Source: Calonectria ilicicola (lineage: Eukaryota; Ascomycota; Sordariomycetes; Hypocreales; Nectriaceae). From it: 64,000 nt of DNA. Location: contig CP085831.1 in NCBI GenBank assembly GCA_020809705.1, forward strand, positions 5,208,001 through 5,272,000, written 5' to 3'. Each line of letters starts with the position of its first letter. Within the stretch, counting starts at the first letter, position 1. Below the pieces are notes generated by a model. That model was not told where the DNA came from. It did not search any database and saw only the letters and a program-made list of their open reading frames with translations. Positions 36,443-47,999 of this stretch are shown here, piece after piece. The position numbers were made by a program, and so were the translations under genes.

Positions 36443-36657
36443 TGTAACGAACTGGATTCATAACTAGGGTGAAGCACAAATAGGACCGCAATAAACCTCT
36501 GTTCTTATTACCAAGACTTCAACTTGACGAACTGTAGAACTGTTCGTCTGCGCTTATTATATAATACTATTATAGGTATTCTTGCTTTATAGTATTTTGT
36601 ACTAGTATATATTTAGTATATATGCTTAATTAGTTCTTTTGGTTTTATATTTTTATA
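36443..36657 (-). repeat. Left (3') LTR of element C
   Basis: Outer half GC-normal (TGTAACGAACTGGATTC), inner half decayed to AT. Aligns with 42018-42232 without gaps by my count. Confidence 0.88.
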
Positions 36658-38599
36658 ATTATTTCTTTTTTTAGAAGCTTATTTTTAAGTTTTAAGAGGA
36701 TTTAATAAAAGTAGTATTATTTTTATATTTTATTATTTTATTTTTTATATATTTTTTTAATTTATTTATAGTATTTATATATTAAAATTATTATATTTTT
36801 AAAATAAGTTTTAGATTTTTATATATTATATTTTATAAATTATTTAATTTATTTAATTTAATATAATATTTTATTATTATTATTTTTATATATAATAATC
36901 TTCTTAATCTTTTACTTATTTTTTTCTTTAGTTAGCTTTAATAAGTAAGTAGTAATATTACTTTTAATATTTTTTTAAAGTTTAAGTAAGAAGATTAAGA
37001 AAATATTATATATTTATTAATATTATTTAAATAGATATACTTTATAGGTTTATTATTTTATTCTTTTAATAATAATAATCTTAATAAATTTAAATATAAG
37101 CTTTTTATATTTAAATCTAAAATTCCTTATAAATAAATTAATAATCTATTCTTTCTTATACTTTATAATAATATATCTTTTATTATAATATTTAATTTAT
37201 ATTTCTATAGCTTTTTACTAATATTATTAAACTTAAATATATATATAGCTTAAGGCTTTAATATACTTTTATATACTTTATATATAAATCTTTAAATACT
37301 CTAAAGTATACTTAATTATTCTAGAATAGTAATTATATAATACTTATATTAATAATACTTTAATAATATTATATTAGCTATTATTATAAGCAAACTTACT
37401 TTTAAGGAATTATATTATCTATCTTTTTAAGGTTTTTTTTATAAATAATTTTAAATATTTTTTTAAGGTTTAATATATTTACTTAATTTACTTATTAATT
37501 TAAAGATAGTAAATAATAGATAATTATTTAATTATTATTTATTTTTTTATTAATTTTTTCTAAAACTAGCTTATAAATAATTTATCTTAATTACTTATAA
37601 TACCTTTTAGTATTTTATATTAGCATTCTATATACTTATATAATATTTATATTATCTAAGTAATAGTAAGTATTTTCTTTATAAATATAAATATAATAAA
37701 TTTTATTATATAATAGATAATTATAAGAATAATATTATATTCTTCTCTATCACTATAAGCACTTTAAAACAATTTTATAATAAAATCTATACTAATTTCT
37801 TAAAAAAATGCACTAACAGTAATAAAGACTATAGCTTCCTATATAGTCTATAATATAAGGTTCACACACCCTAATATACCTAATATTTTAAGATATAATT
37901 ATATATATTCTCTATAATTCCTTTTTAATAAAATTTTCTCTTAATAAGTTTAATTATCTTAGTAACTCCTATATATTTTATCTTTAGATTATTATAATAT
38001 TTATAAAATATTTTAATCCTTAATATATATTATACTAGAATAACTAGCCTTCCTTTATAAAAGAGTATACTATTTTTATCTAAGTAATATATCTCTATAT
38101 CTCTAATACCCTATTTAACCTTCTATATTTATTATTAATAAAAAATTTTTTTAATTTATAATCTTTAGATTAATTCTTTTAATTATATAGATAATTAAGT
38201 AAGAAATATTATTTTATTCTTTATAAACTCTTTTATAATAGAATATAAGATAAGTTATTTTAAATTAATTATTTTAGCTTTTAATAGATCTTTATAATTA
38301 GAGTATATAATCTCTTTTTATTAAGTATTCTTCTTTATAGTAATATTACTAGCCTTTTATTATTATATAATTAAAAAGATTATAATTATATTTTACTAAT
38401 CTAATAATCTAATAGTTTACTCTTAATCTAAAAGTAAGGAACCCTTACTTATTACTTAATATATAAGTATATTATCTTTAAGGCTAGTATAAATAGCTTA
38501 TATATAAGTATTAATAATCTTAATTTTACCTTTTATATTGGCAACTATATATTATATATTTAATAATAATTCCTCTACTAATTAGAGCTTTTTTATAAA

Positions 38600-39900
38600 T
38601 ATAAAAAATATATTTTTATATATAATTTCTTCTTTTATATAATCTAATTATCTTAATAAACTATTTACTAAATTAAGCTTTCTTAGCTTATATTTAAGAT
38701 CAAAATTAAATAAGAATAGCCTATAAACCTATCTTATAAGTCTTCCTTTAAGATCCTTTATTAAAGTCTTAATAATACCTTTAAAAGCAAAGTAATCTAT
38801 TAATATTATAAATTTCTCTAATAGCCCTAATAAATAATAACTCTAATACTCTAAGCTCTTAATAATTATAAATAGCTCTTACTATTTAATTCCTTAATAT
38901 TATTTAATATTAAAGAGCTTCTTTAACTAGTAGGCTATTAGGCACTATTAATCTTTTATAAATTATAATAAGATCTTTAAGATAGCCTTAGTAGATATAT
39001 CTATCTTAATATAGGCTTTTAGGATTAGATCCTAATATTATAAGATGGTTATTAAATAGAAGGCTATCTTTAATTCCTAGAATATATCTTCTTTAATCTC
39101 AATTTAAATAAGATTTTTAATTTTATAATTATTTTTATTTTTTTTAAATAATTTTATTAAAGGTTTTATTATTTTAAAATATTTAAAGATAAACTTTTAG
39201 TAGAAGTTATAAAAGCTAAAGAATACCTATATATCTTTATATAAAATTAATTTCTTTTATTTAATAATAGATTAAACTTATATAAGATTTATCTTAATAT
39301 CTTTCTAAATAATTATATACTTTAAGAATTCTATCTCTTATTAATAAAAAGTATATTTAAAAAGTTTAATATATAATTAAAAGTTATATAATTACCTAAG
39401 AATCTTCTTAATATTCTTAATATACTATTCTTTTATTTTAAAATAAATAATAATATTATTTAAATATATAATATAATAAATATTTAAAAGTTCTATAAAT
39501 ATATAATAAATATATATTTAAAAGGTAGCTAAAGTATTAATTAATTTAAATAATATAATTATATATTTAAAGTAACTATATTAAGTTTTAAAAGTAATCT
39601 TTTATTTATTATTCTTTTTAATTTTAATATAATAATATATATTATAAATATTAATCTTAATAATCTATCTTACTCCTATTAATTTATTTAAAAAATTATT
39701 AATAAATAGAAGTAGATATTAATTCTTAATAGTAATTATATTAAGATCTTTATAATCTATATATAAATATATAATATTATCTTTTTTTAATATAAATAAT
39801 ATTAATATATTAATAATATTAATTAATAATTATATTTTATTATTAGTAATATTATTTATTATATATATTTATAATATATAATATTATTTAGTATTTAGTA
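38600..39900 (-). pseudogene. gypsy RT/RNase H remnant of element C
   Basis: On the minus strand, ignoring transition stops, the order is: an RT palm remnant near 39440-39480 that reads IYLNNIIIYFK where VYLDDIIIYSK is expected; an RNase H start near 39010-39120 (ELKIAFYLITIL, KAYIKIDIST); SLEYWSYYLLG near 38830; and the end motif DLKYKLRKLNLVNSLLR, like the usual RPGKxNPADxxSR block, near 38640-38700. Integrase should lie to the left but could not be outlined. Confidence 0.72.
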
Positions 39901-42017
39901 AATATAATAGATTATATAGAGGCTCTTTATTTTCTATAATATTAATAAAATGCTCTATACCTTTAAAAAGTAATAGCTTTATTATCTTTACTTTATTAAA
40001 TATATATTATTTTAATTATAACTTTAAAAATAATATACTAGTATTATTATTAATAGTTTTATCTTTTAAGACCTTAACTAGCTCTTTCTTTAATAATTAT
40101 ATATTAATAGTATAAAATATATAAACTTTCTTATTATTCTTTATTAATTCTTTTATAATATCTTTAAGTTTTATAAAAGAAATAGATTTATATATCTAAT
40201 AATAATTATATATATTAATTATAATATTTTCTCTATTTATAGAACTATTTAAAAAAAGTAAATTATTAATATCTTTTAGATATTATATTTTAATAAATAC
40301 TTTTTAGATCTTCTAAAGTATTTCTTAATAATTAATTAAAAATAAAATTAATTAATATACCTTATATAAGGCTAATATAATTCTATTATAACTTTTTAAT
40401 ATAAGTATAGTTATATCTAAGGCTAGCTTTAAATCTAATTTTTATACTAATTATTAGCTAATAAGGTTTACCTATATATAAGTATCTATATCTACTTAAA
40501 CTTCTTCTTCCTTATAAATATTAAATATTAATACTCTTCCTTAAATAATCTATCCTAAAGGTAAAAGTTTCTTATATATAGTAGCTTTATATATTAAACT
40601 TATATCTACTTATTTTTTAATAAATCTATTTTAATAAAATTACTATTAATAATCTAAACTTTAATAATTTTAAAAATATACTATTCTTCTATTATAATAA
40701 ATAATAAAAAGAAATATAATCTTCCTTATTATAAATATAATAAATTAAAAATTAAATATAATTAAAATTAACAATTTTCTCTATATTACTAGAAATAATA
40801 AAAGAAATAAATTTAATATTATCTTTTAAAGAGATTAATCTAAGTATATTTTTTTAGCTTTTATTTCTATTTTAGCCTCTACCTTAGTTTTTATAATTAT
40901 TAAAATATTACTTTTAAAAGTCTTTTTATTAATTAAAAAATAATCTTTTAATATTATTACCTTCTTATACTTCTTAATTATTTTAATAAAAATAGATTTA
41001 AAATTACTTAATTTTATTAATTACTTTATAAAGCTTCTTAAGCTTTACTTTTTATTTTAATATTTCTATTTTTAATTAAGGTTATAATCTAAAATAATAT
41101 TAATAAGTTAAGATAATATTATTTTTTAAGCTTTTAGTATTTAGTATAATATATAAGGCTATTTATATAATAAAATATTATTATAATATATAATTCTTCT
41201 TCTACTTTAAAAATAATAATTTATTATAAAGCTAGTATTTATATAAATCTAGATTAATATATATTTTATATATAAAAATAAGAAAGTCTTCTTATAAAGA
41301 ATCTTAACTAGTAAGCCCCTTAATATAATTATACTATTATATTTATAGAGAGTACAAGAACTTAATTATAGCCTACTCTATATATTATATAGTAAAACTA
41401 TCTAATTATAAGCTATTATTAACTTTAATAATATAAATTTAATTATTAATTTAAATATCTAATATATCTTTATTAAGCCTCTTATAATTATATAATAAAG
41501 GTTTCTTATAATCCTTTCTTAGACCTATACTAGGCTATATAACTAACTAATATAATATATTTATCTAAAATTACTACTACTAAACTTAAAACTATTATTA
41601 TTATATTTAAAACTATTTCTACTATTAAATTATTATAATTATAAAATCTTTTATAAATATTATAATTTTCTCTATATTATATAAGATTTATATTATAAAT
41701 AATAATAATATTTACTTTTTAATATTCTTTAAATCTTAAAATTCTTACTTTTTTAACTTTATAATTAAAATATTTTTAAAAATTAAAATAAAAAATATAT
41801 TTAAATTCTTTAAAATTTTACTTTTTTAAATAAACTTTTTTTAAAATTCTTATTTATATTTTTAATTATATATAATTTATATTTATAACTTTTATTTATT
41901 ATAATAAATCTTTATTAACTTAAAAAATAATAATATAATATTAACCCTTCCTAAGCTTCTAATAACTTTACTTATTATATAATATATTAATCTTTTAAAA
42001 AAAAGAAATTAAAAAAT

Positions 42018-42232
42018 TATAATAAACTAAATTTATAATTAAAGTAAAATATAAATAAAACCATAATAAACCTTTATTCTTATTACTAAAACTTCAATTT
42101 AATAAATTATAAAACCATTCGCCTATACTTACTATATAATACTATTATAGATATTCTTACCCTATAGCATCTTACGCTAGTACACATTCGGTATACGTGC
42201 TTGATTGGTCCTCTTGGTCCTACATCTTTACA
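42018..42232 (-). repeat. Right (5') LTR of element C
   Basis: Inner half decayed (TATAATAAACTAAATTT against TGTAACGAACTGGATTC in the partner), outer part intact (GTACACATTCGGTATACGTG). Confidence 0.88.
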
Positions 42233-42283
42233 CCACAATGAGGATGCTTATTACACAAAGTGGGATGCTAATTACACAGTTCC
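42233..42283 (-). repeat. Right terminal inverted repeat of Mutator-like element
   Basis: Complementary to the left repeat. On the minus strand it reads GGAACTGTGTAATTAGCATC and continues to CTCATTGTGG, where the inserted Ty3/gypsy element separates it from its last few bases (36435-36442). Flanked outside by TAGAAATA. Confidence 0.85.
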
Positions 42284-42291
42284 TAGAAATA

Positions 42292-42942
42292 TAATACTCT
42301 ATTATTAGCTCTATAAAAACCTTTATTATTATATACCTCATCTAGCTATACAACATTAATCCTTTTATAAAGCTTAGTAAGAGCTATAATAAAGGTAAGA
42401 TTATAAAATTAAGGCTAATAACTCTTTTTTCTAAGATTATATAATACACAAGCTTCTATTATATTAAAATCTTTTAATATTTTAATTAAATAGATCAAAA
42501 CCTTATACTATTACATATATTTAGATAAAATCTCTTCAATTATCCAGTCATCTCCAAAGATTATTAGGGTACTTTGACCTTATAGTGCACTTGCATTAAT
42601 AAAAAAAAACTCGATCACTAGACCTCGTGTTCGGCTCAAAGTCTCATTATACTAAAGAATAAGAGAGGCCCTCTTTTTGGAAATATTTGTATCGCTAGGT
42701 TTCGACCAACGGATTGCTACTCTCCAACTCGAGCCTTTGTTAAGCAATTGAGCCTCCATCACTATGAAACCAATTTTGACGGCGCTTGATGAATGCTATT
42801 GCGTTATACCAATCGGAAGTTACCACAAGATCACTAATTATTTCATCACTGTTTTAATATCACCAGAGACATTGGCAGAGTCATAATTTGCTGGTACACG
42901 TTTATTTCGAATACCTTATTCTAGTAGAGTTTCAAGGCCTCA
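42292..42942. other. Intergenic, transposon edge to NmrA-like gene
   Basis: AT-rich to about 42560 and then ordinary composition. The AT-rich part may belong to the same old sequence as 26200-26774, into which the Mutator-like element jumped. No gene is seen. Confidence 0.45.
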
Positions 42943-43854
42943 CTACTTTCCAGCCACAAAAGACTTGACAAATTCATCCAAATCCTCCTTCGGCAAACCT
43001 AATTTCTCATTCCACAGCCCCTTGGTGACAGAATAATGCGCCAGATCACTGTTGATATAAAACGTAGCAGCAATCATATCCAACGTGCCCAGCAACTGTC
43101 CGTCCTTGACTTTGGCTGCACCATCTTCCCAGAAGTTTTGGCCAGAGCCATGCGATATCTGGAATTTCTCGCCCGTTGCCTTCTCAAGAGCCTTGACGAC
43201 CATATTCTGCGTCACGGTGAAGCTATTAATATACACGGAGGTGTTTTTAGTTAGCTCCGGGTTCTTCAGGGTCTTTGCAATAGCTCGGCCGACTTGATCC
43301 AAGTTTGTAGCCTCGTATTGAATGTCACCTCCATCGAAAACGGTAGCAGTACGTGCAGCCAGGTTGATGCCCCCAAACCCAGGGATGTTCAAGCCCCAGT
43401 CAAACATGGACCCAGAAACGATTGCTGTCCACGATATTTTATCCTGCTGCGTCTTGAGGTAATCGAGGGTATTGATCTTGTCCTCTAGAAATGGGATGTA
43501 CGTGGATGCCTTTTCGTTGGAGGTATCAACGCCATATTCAGACGGGATGAACACCTTCACTCCAGCTTTGATGGCCATTTGCGCAATTGACTTTTGGGTG
43601 GCCAATGCGTCCCCAGGTACAATGCTAGAAATGGTACTAACAACTGCATCCTGGCCCGTGAAGAGCTTGAGCAAGGACGCGTCGGAGTAATCTGTCTTTG
43701 CGTGCTTGACGCCCAATGGTAGGGTAGCATTCGACGACTCCCGAGTCAGTCCTGTGACGGTGAACCCTTCATCCAACAGGGCTTTAGTGGCTGCTCTGCC
43801 GACATTTCCACTTGCTCCAATGACCAAAACGTTGTGGATGGGTGACGATGCCAT
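42943..43854 (-). CDS. NmrA-like / isoflavone-reductase-like NAD(P)-binding protein
   Basis: Single exon of 303 aa. The start at 43854 (MASSPIHNVLVIG) has an excellent CACCATGG context; an in-frame ATG 5 codons upstream has a poorer one. The N-terminal Rossmann motif VLVIGASGNVG matches the GxxGxxG signature of atypical short-chain dehydrogenases. A SYxxxK catalytic triad is absent; instead VFIPSEYGVDT with a downstream Lys (FLEDKINTLDYL) is the arrangement of the NmrA/PCBER/isoflavone reductase group. Members bind NADP(H) and reduce phenylpropanoid-like substrates or sense redox state; which applies here cannot be told. Probably cytosolic. A TATATA-like box lies about 130 bases upstream. It sits on the opposite strand between the two transposon blocks and shows no disruption. 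Confidence 0.9.
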   Translation of the reverse strand: MASSPIHNVLVIGASGNVGRAATKALLDEGFTVTGLTRESSNATLPLGVKHAKTDYSDASLLKLFTGQDAVVSTISSIVPGDALATQKSIAQMAIKAGVKVFIPSEYGVDTSNEKASTYIPFLEDKINTLDYLKTQQDKISWTAIVSGSMFDWGLNIPGFGGINLAARTATVFDGGDIQYEATNLDQVGRAIAKTLKNPELTKNTSVYINSFTVTQNMVVKALEKATGEKFQISHGSGQNFWEDGAAKVKDGQLLGTLDMIAATFYINSDLAHYSVTKGLWNEKLGLPKEDLDEFVKSFVAGK

Positions 43855-44756
43855 GGTGGAGATGATCAAGTAAATATTAAGCTGATCTCGAAGACTTATG
43901 GAGAGAGCTAAGTTGTTTGAGAGTATGGTGTGAGTTTGTTTAGATGAGTGAGAATTATAATTTAACGTGGATCAATTTCAGGTTTATATACTATTCTGCT
44001 ATGCAGGTGCTATGTTCCGACGGAGTTTAAGACCTCGCTTTTGGGCGTCGATTAATAATAAGACATGCATTCAAACATCCATGTCAAACTAGGAATCGGC
44101 TTCTCGATGTTACTTCCATACCGTGGGCCCAACGGTCTAACCCAAATCACCCATGACATCGTTAACTTTACACGGTCCAAATCTTACTTCGGAGGTATTT
44201 TTAAGTTGGGGCATTGGTCATCGCACTGATTACTGATCAACGCAACGCATGGGCCAGCAGTAATTTACCACACCGACAAACACCCTAGACCCCGCCGATA
44301 AGACAACGCATTGCGCGAGCTGAGTGTTTTTAGAAGGAAGACGTCAGACTGATAGGTGATTGTAGCTAAAATTTGGATTAATCGAAATAGTATTGTAAAA
44401 ATGTCAGTTTAGCACATTATGGATGGCTTCATGTCATGACTAGGAACGTAGCACAAACAGGAGTCTAGTGCTTCGTATTTATGGATGATCGAGCAATAAT
44501 TCAAGCAATCCTGCAATGCATTTTCTACAATTGCTATATCAATCTCCCAAGCAGCTCATTTTCGTTGGCTTTCACGATGGAACTACTGCAGGCACCTTCG
44601 TAAATCCTGCTCAAGATGTATGATTTTATGCGCTTACATATCGACATGTCTCATTACGCCATAGAATTGTGCCAATCACGTGCAATTATGCAAACGCTAC
44701 CCCTTGCATAACCTTTTTCAAAATGCGACGGCATAAGGCAAGGGGAAGGTTAGAAG
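43855..44756. other. Intergenic between divergent genes
   Basis: Holds the promoters of the NmrA-like gene (minus) and the pseudokinase gene (plus). Base composition is normal. No repeat or RNA gene recognised. Confidence 0.5.
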
Positions 44757-46402
44757 ATGAACGTTGTGTTCCTGTGGCATATATTCTTTAATTGCGTTTG
44801 TTTCGGTGACCCTGAGTTGTCCAATCGTGAGCAGCTCACGGGAAAACAGAGAATGGAGGAGATAAGATCCCAGATCGAAAATATCAGGCGCCAAAGTGCC
44901 CAGGGAGAAAATGCCTCAATAGGCCATTAAGTCCCCGAAGCCGCCTTCCTCCGCCTTTTAGTAGATGAAAGAGTTCGAGGTGTCATTGCTGCATCAAAAA
45001 TCGACCCCCACCTGCAAGATGAGGTTATCGACAGAGTTTGCGAGGGTGCGAGAAAGATCTTGGGCATCCTAATTTTAACCGACCGCACAGACCTGCTTCC
45101 GAAGTTCATCAAGGCCGACTTGCTTCAAGACGCCAAACTTCCCTTCACACACTTTGATCTCATCAACACGGTTCTACTTCAAGGCATACCTGCCTCGGAT
45201 TTCGTTGACACGCAATGGCAATTTATCGCCCCAGTTTTCCAACGTGGGACGTTGAACAAACGATTAGCTCGGGGCACGATTCTTCCATTTGAACAGAATA
45301 ATCGTATCGGAAGTTGTGGGCTTGGTCCTGTATACGAAATCACCCTCAGCTCGGACCATCAGACCCTTGGCTCCGAATTTCCTCAAAAGGTACTGTATTA
45401 CATCTCCAGCCCTTCCCACCATGACGCACCACTGACCGAGACCAGCTCGTCAGAAAAGAAATCAAGAAATCCAGGGTACACAAAGAGAACCTTGAAAATC
45501 TTTCCATTCTAAACTGCATCAAGCACCCAAACATCGTCGAGCTCTTGGGCTCGTATACATATGATGGGACTTGTCATAACCTGCTATTTCCGCTAGCGGG
45601 GCATGTAAACTTAAAGGACCTTTTGTCTACCGATCGTGAATTAACGCGCTACTCATCGGATGAGTCCATATTGGCTGCTCTTGCTGGCTTGTCCTCTGCA
45701 GTGAGGTACTTGCATGAATTCAAGGGACTAGATCTAGATCGCATTGGATGTCACCATCACTTGCAACCACAAAATATTCTGGTCTCTCAAAATGGCTTTC
45801 TCCTCGCTGATTTCGGCCTCTCAACCCTGAAACCATCATCTGAGCACCCAGGGGCGATATGCAAGACCAGAACAGATGATTACGTGGCGCCTGAGTGTGA
45901 AAGCTGGAACAATGAGTACAAGTCGAATATTATGCGCAGGGCCAGCGACATCTGGTCATTTGGCTGTATCCTTGCAGAAGTCTTGACATGGGTAGCTCTG
46001 GGATGTGGTGGCGTCAAAGGATTCAGAGAAGCGAGAAAGCACACGAGGTCAAGCTACACTTATTTTTCCTTCCATCAAGGCTCAGAGAAAAATAGCCCGG
46101 GTGTTGATAAGTGGCTTTCTGAGTTGAAAGCATTTTCAACCAGCAAGTTCACCTTCATTTCTCAGTTGGTGAGAAGAATGTTGTCTCTAAACCCTTCAGA
46201 GCGACCGCAAGCTCGGCATGTTGAGTATTTCTTCCGCTTTACTACTCTGGCTGAAGCTGCCAATGTCGTGAACGGACAGCTTCGCAAGCTTACAAACATG
46301 GCCCAGAATATAGATCTATCTCTCGAATCTCTGCGATTCTCAGCTTGGAGATACGCGATTGGCCTGTTGGACACTGACGATGACGAAGACATATCCCTTT
46401 AA
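44757..46402 (+). pseudogene. HeLo-associated-type pseudokinase gene with early stop
   Basis: Two exons (44757-45389 and 45446-46402) join in phase across a 56-base intron (GTACTG donor, CACTGACC branch, CCAG acceptor) into a 530-codon frame. The N-terminal part (DPELSNREQLTGKQR, then EAAFLRLLVDERVRGVI) is a helical region found ahead of fungal incompatibility-type kinases. A kinase fold follows: glycine loop RIGSCGLGPVYEI, LVRKEIKKS with a possible ATP-site Lys, HPNIVELLG, DFG intact (LLADFGLS), APE-like VAPECES and DIWSFGCILAEVL. The catalytic loop reads HHHLQPQNIL where HxDLKPxN is usual, so the catalytic Asp and Lys are both gone. A TAA at 44928-44930 (codon 58, after SIGH) interrupts the frame; CAA would read through. 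No later in-frame ATG restores the fold. Confidence 0.7.
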
Positions 46403-46689
46403 CTGCGTTAGCCCTCCACTTGGGTCACGGGCAGGGGTGTATTGCCAATCAAAGTGCTCTAAATTGAAGGTACATCAATTGCCTGCTAAATTGGGTGATG
46501 CCAGAAGTCCCAGCAACGGTTGGATCTATATAATGCTACCTCACACTCTTGACAGCGGTATTGTGACTGTGGCGCCTGGCTGTTTCCACTGACTGTTGAT
46601 AATGGCCTCCTTTTTTTATAAGGCCTTGGCTGACTTAGATAATATCCCTGATAAGCTAAGTACTTAGATTTTCCTTTTTGGATAAGAAT
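46403..46689. other. Spacer to PiggyBac remnant
   Basis: 3' flank of the pseudokinase gene. The outer end of the PiggyBac remnant must lie in here or just beyond, but no TTAA-flanked terminal inverted repeat could be pinned down. Confidence 0.4.
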
Positions 46690-47783
46690 ATGCTATGAAA
46701 TAGATGTAAATTTGTTTTTAGTCTAAATCTACTTCCTAGTTTAAACTTCTAAACTATATTTTTAAATGAGATTATTCTAAATATACTAGTGCTAATCTAC
46801 TAGCTATGTAAATATCTTCTAATTAAGCTGCTTTAGTTTTTGTATAGTAAAGGGGTTATTAAGACCTATTTCCAAAAGGAAGTCCCAAGTAAGGACCTTC
46901 TAACTGCCTCTCCGAACACGGCGGCTAGGGCTCTAATATGACTGCATTTGGTTACCTTGATTAATAGTATTTATTTTGTTATTATAGCTGCTAGCCATAG
47001 CCGGGATAGAAATCAGCTTGATAGGCTCAGTACTAAAAAAATGCTATATTAGCTGTACTGACAGTTTTGCTATTGTCAGCTTTTTTCACCAATAGTCAAT
47101 CTTTTCATTGCCTTTAAATATAATTAACAACATCAACATAAGGGCATTATCTTTCCACACTATTTAATTAACCTTATTATCAGAGGTCAGAATAGCCCTG
47201 ATCTTATTAAATTGAAGGCTACTGGCGGCAGTATTGTCTATAGCTTTCAACTTGGCTAGATCAATATAAATACCACAGTTACAGCGGGCTGTGCCTGTGG
47301 CCCCGTGCCCACATTGACGGAGCCGGCGAAAGAGGTCATAGGAGGAAAATAGGTTATCTAAAAAGATGTGATATATGGATTTTGGTAATAGATTTACTAG
47401 GGAAATAACTATAGCTTATATTAGGTTTAGATAAATGCCACTTTTTAGTCTTTTTTGCTATTGCCGCTGGAGCTATGATAATTGGTGCTGGTAAGTAGGC
47501 CTGATTTTGGTGACTTTAGCCCGGGCTATTCTAACTGACCTAAACCTCGGACTTGGCTGGTGCTAAATCTACCTAAGAAAATAGCCTCCTTAGGCTACAA
47601 TCCATACTTTAAAGCCGGTTGGAATAGGTTTATTTTTGATAGTTATTATCTTAGTAGATCTTTTAAGATAGTAGGTTATAGCTTTATTTATAGCAATATT
47701 TATATCTGGCTTATAGAATTGAGTAGATGCTTGTTGTATTATATCAGACTATTTATTGACCTGGCTAAAGATCCAGCTATAAG
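46690..47783 (-). pseudogene. PiggyBac-type transposase remnant, C-terminal part
   Basis: On the minus strand, with transition stops ignored, the frame gives the DDE_Tnp_1_7 core. YHIFLDNLFSSYDLFRRL is followed by CGHGATGTARCNCGIYIDL (47250-47370), then a segment with NKVN--VWKDNALMLMLL near 47130, then IKLISIPAMASSYNNKIN and NQGNQMQSY near 46930-47030, and a C-terminal WDFLLEIGLNNPF near 46850. These match fungal PiggyBac transposases in order and spacing. The catalytic residues are partly preserved, but many stops are present. The N-terminal part lies at 53153-53725, beyond the inserted gypsy element D. Confidence 0.75.
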
Positions 47784-47995
47784 TGTGAAAGGCTGGTCCT
47801 GGGTTTATTCAACCTGAAGGGTGCTCTGTATTGGTCTATCTAAAGCTAAGGAGGAAGGAGAAGAAGACGATCAGAAGAACGTGTTCTTCTGATTATATAT
47901 GCCTTGGTGTGCTCTTGCTACCAACATAGTCATAAAGCTTAATCTAGGTGGATACGGCATAGCTATAATCCTTTGCTAGGCTTTAGCCTATGATA
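47784..47995 (-). repeat. Left (3') LTR of element D
   Basis: Begins TGTGAAAGGCTGGTCC and ends GCCTATGATA on the plus strand. Pairs with 52941-53152. Confidence 0.92.
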
Positions 47996-47999
47996 TTAC

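Larger units (their letters stand above)
36443..42232 (-). mobile_element. Ty3/gypsy LTR retrotransposon C (RIP-decayed, minus orientation)
   Basis: A 5790-base element with two 215-base LTRs (outer ends TGTAACGAAC on the left and CATCTTTACA on the right) and a perfect 5-base target duplication CCACA (36438-36442 and 42233-42237). The coding remnant reads on the minus strand, and a purine tract on that strand lies just inside the left LTR, so the right LTR is the 5' one. It inserted inside the right terminal inverted repeat region of the Mutator-like element, only 27 bases beyond the second copy of element B's target duplication. Confidence 0.92.
26783..42283 (+). mobile_element. Mutator-like DNA transposon, split by three nested retroelements
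   Basis: The ends are inverted repeats of about 53 bases. The left one starts at 26783 with GGAACTCCGTAATTGGCATC; the right one is its complement ending AGTTCC at 42283, with a few mostly transition differences. An 8-base direct repeat TAGAAATA flanks both ends (26775-26782 and 42284-42291). Removing the nested insertions and their duplications leaves about 2617 bases: 26783-29319, 29718-29724, 36416-36442 and 42238-42283. The plus-strand remnant reads like a MULE transposase. The 8-base duplication is on the short side for MULEs, which commonly give 8-11, and would also fit hAT, so the superfamily rests on the protein remnant. Confidence 0.8.

Noticed and set aside
26960..42200. AT-rich block as a centromere, mitochondrial insertion or viral integration
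   Set aside because: LTR pairs, 5-base target duplications, gypsy RT/integrase remnants and transition-only decay explain it as nested RIP-mutated transposons.
26022..42626. 14-base direct match ATCACTAGACCTCG on both sides of the transposon complex (26022-26035 and 42613-42626)
   Set aside because: A match of this length is expected several times by chance in 64 kb, and it does not sit at element ends; the real flanking duplication is TAGAAATA.
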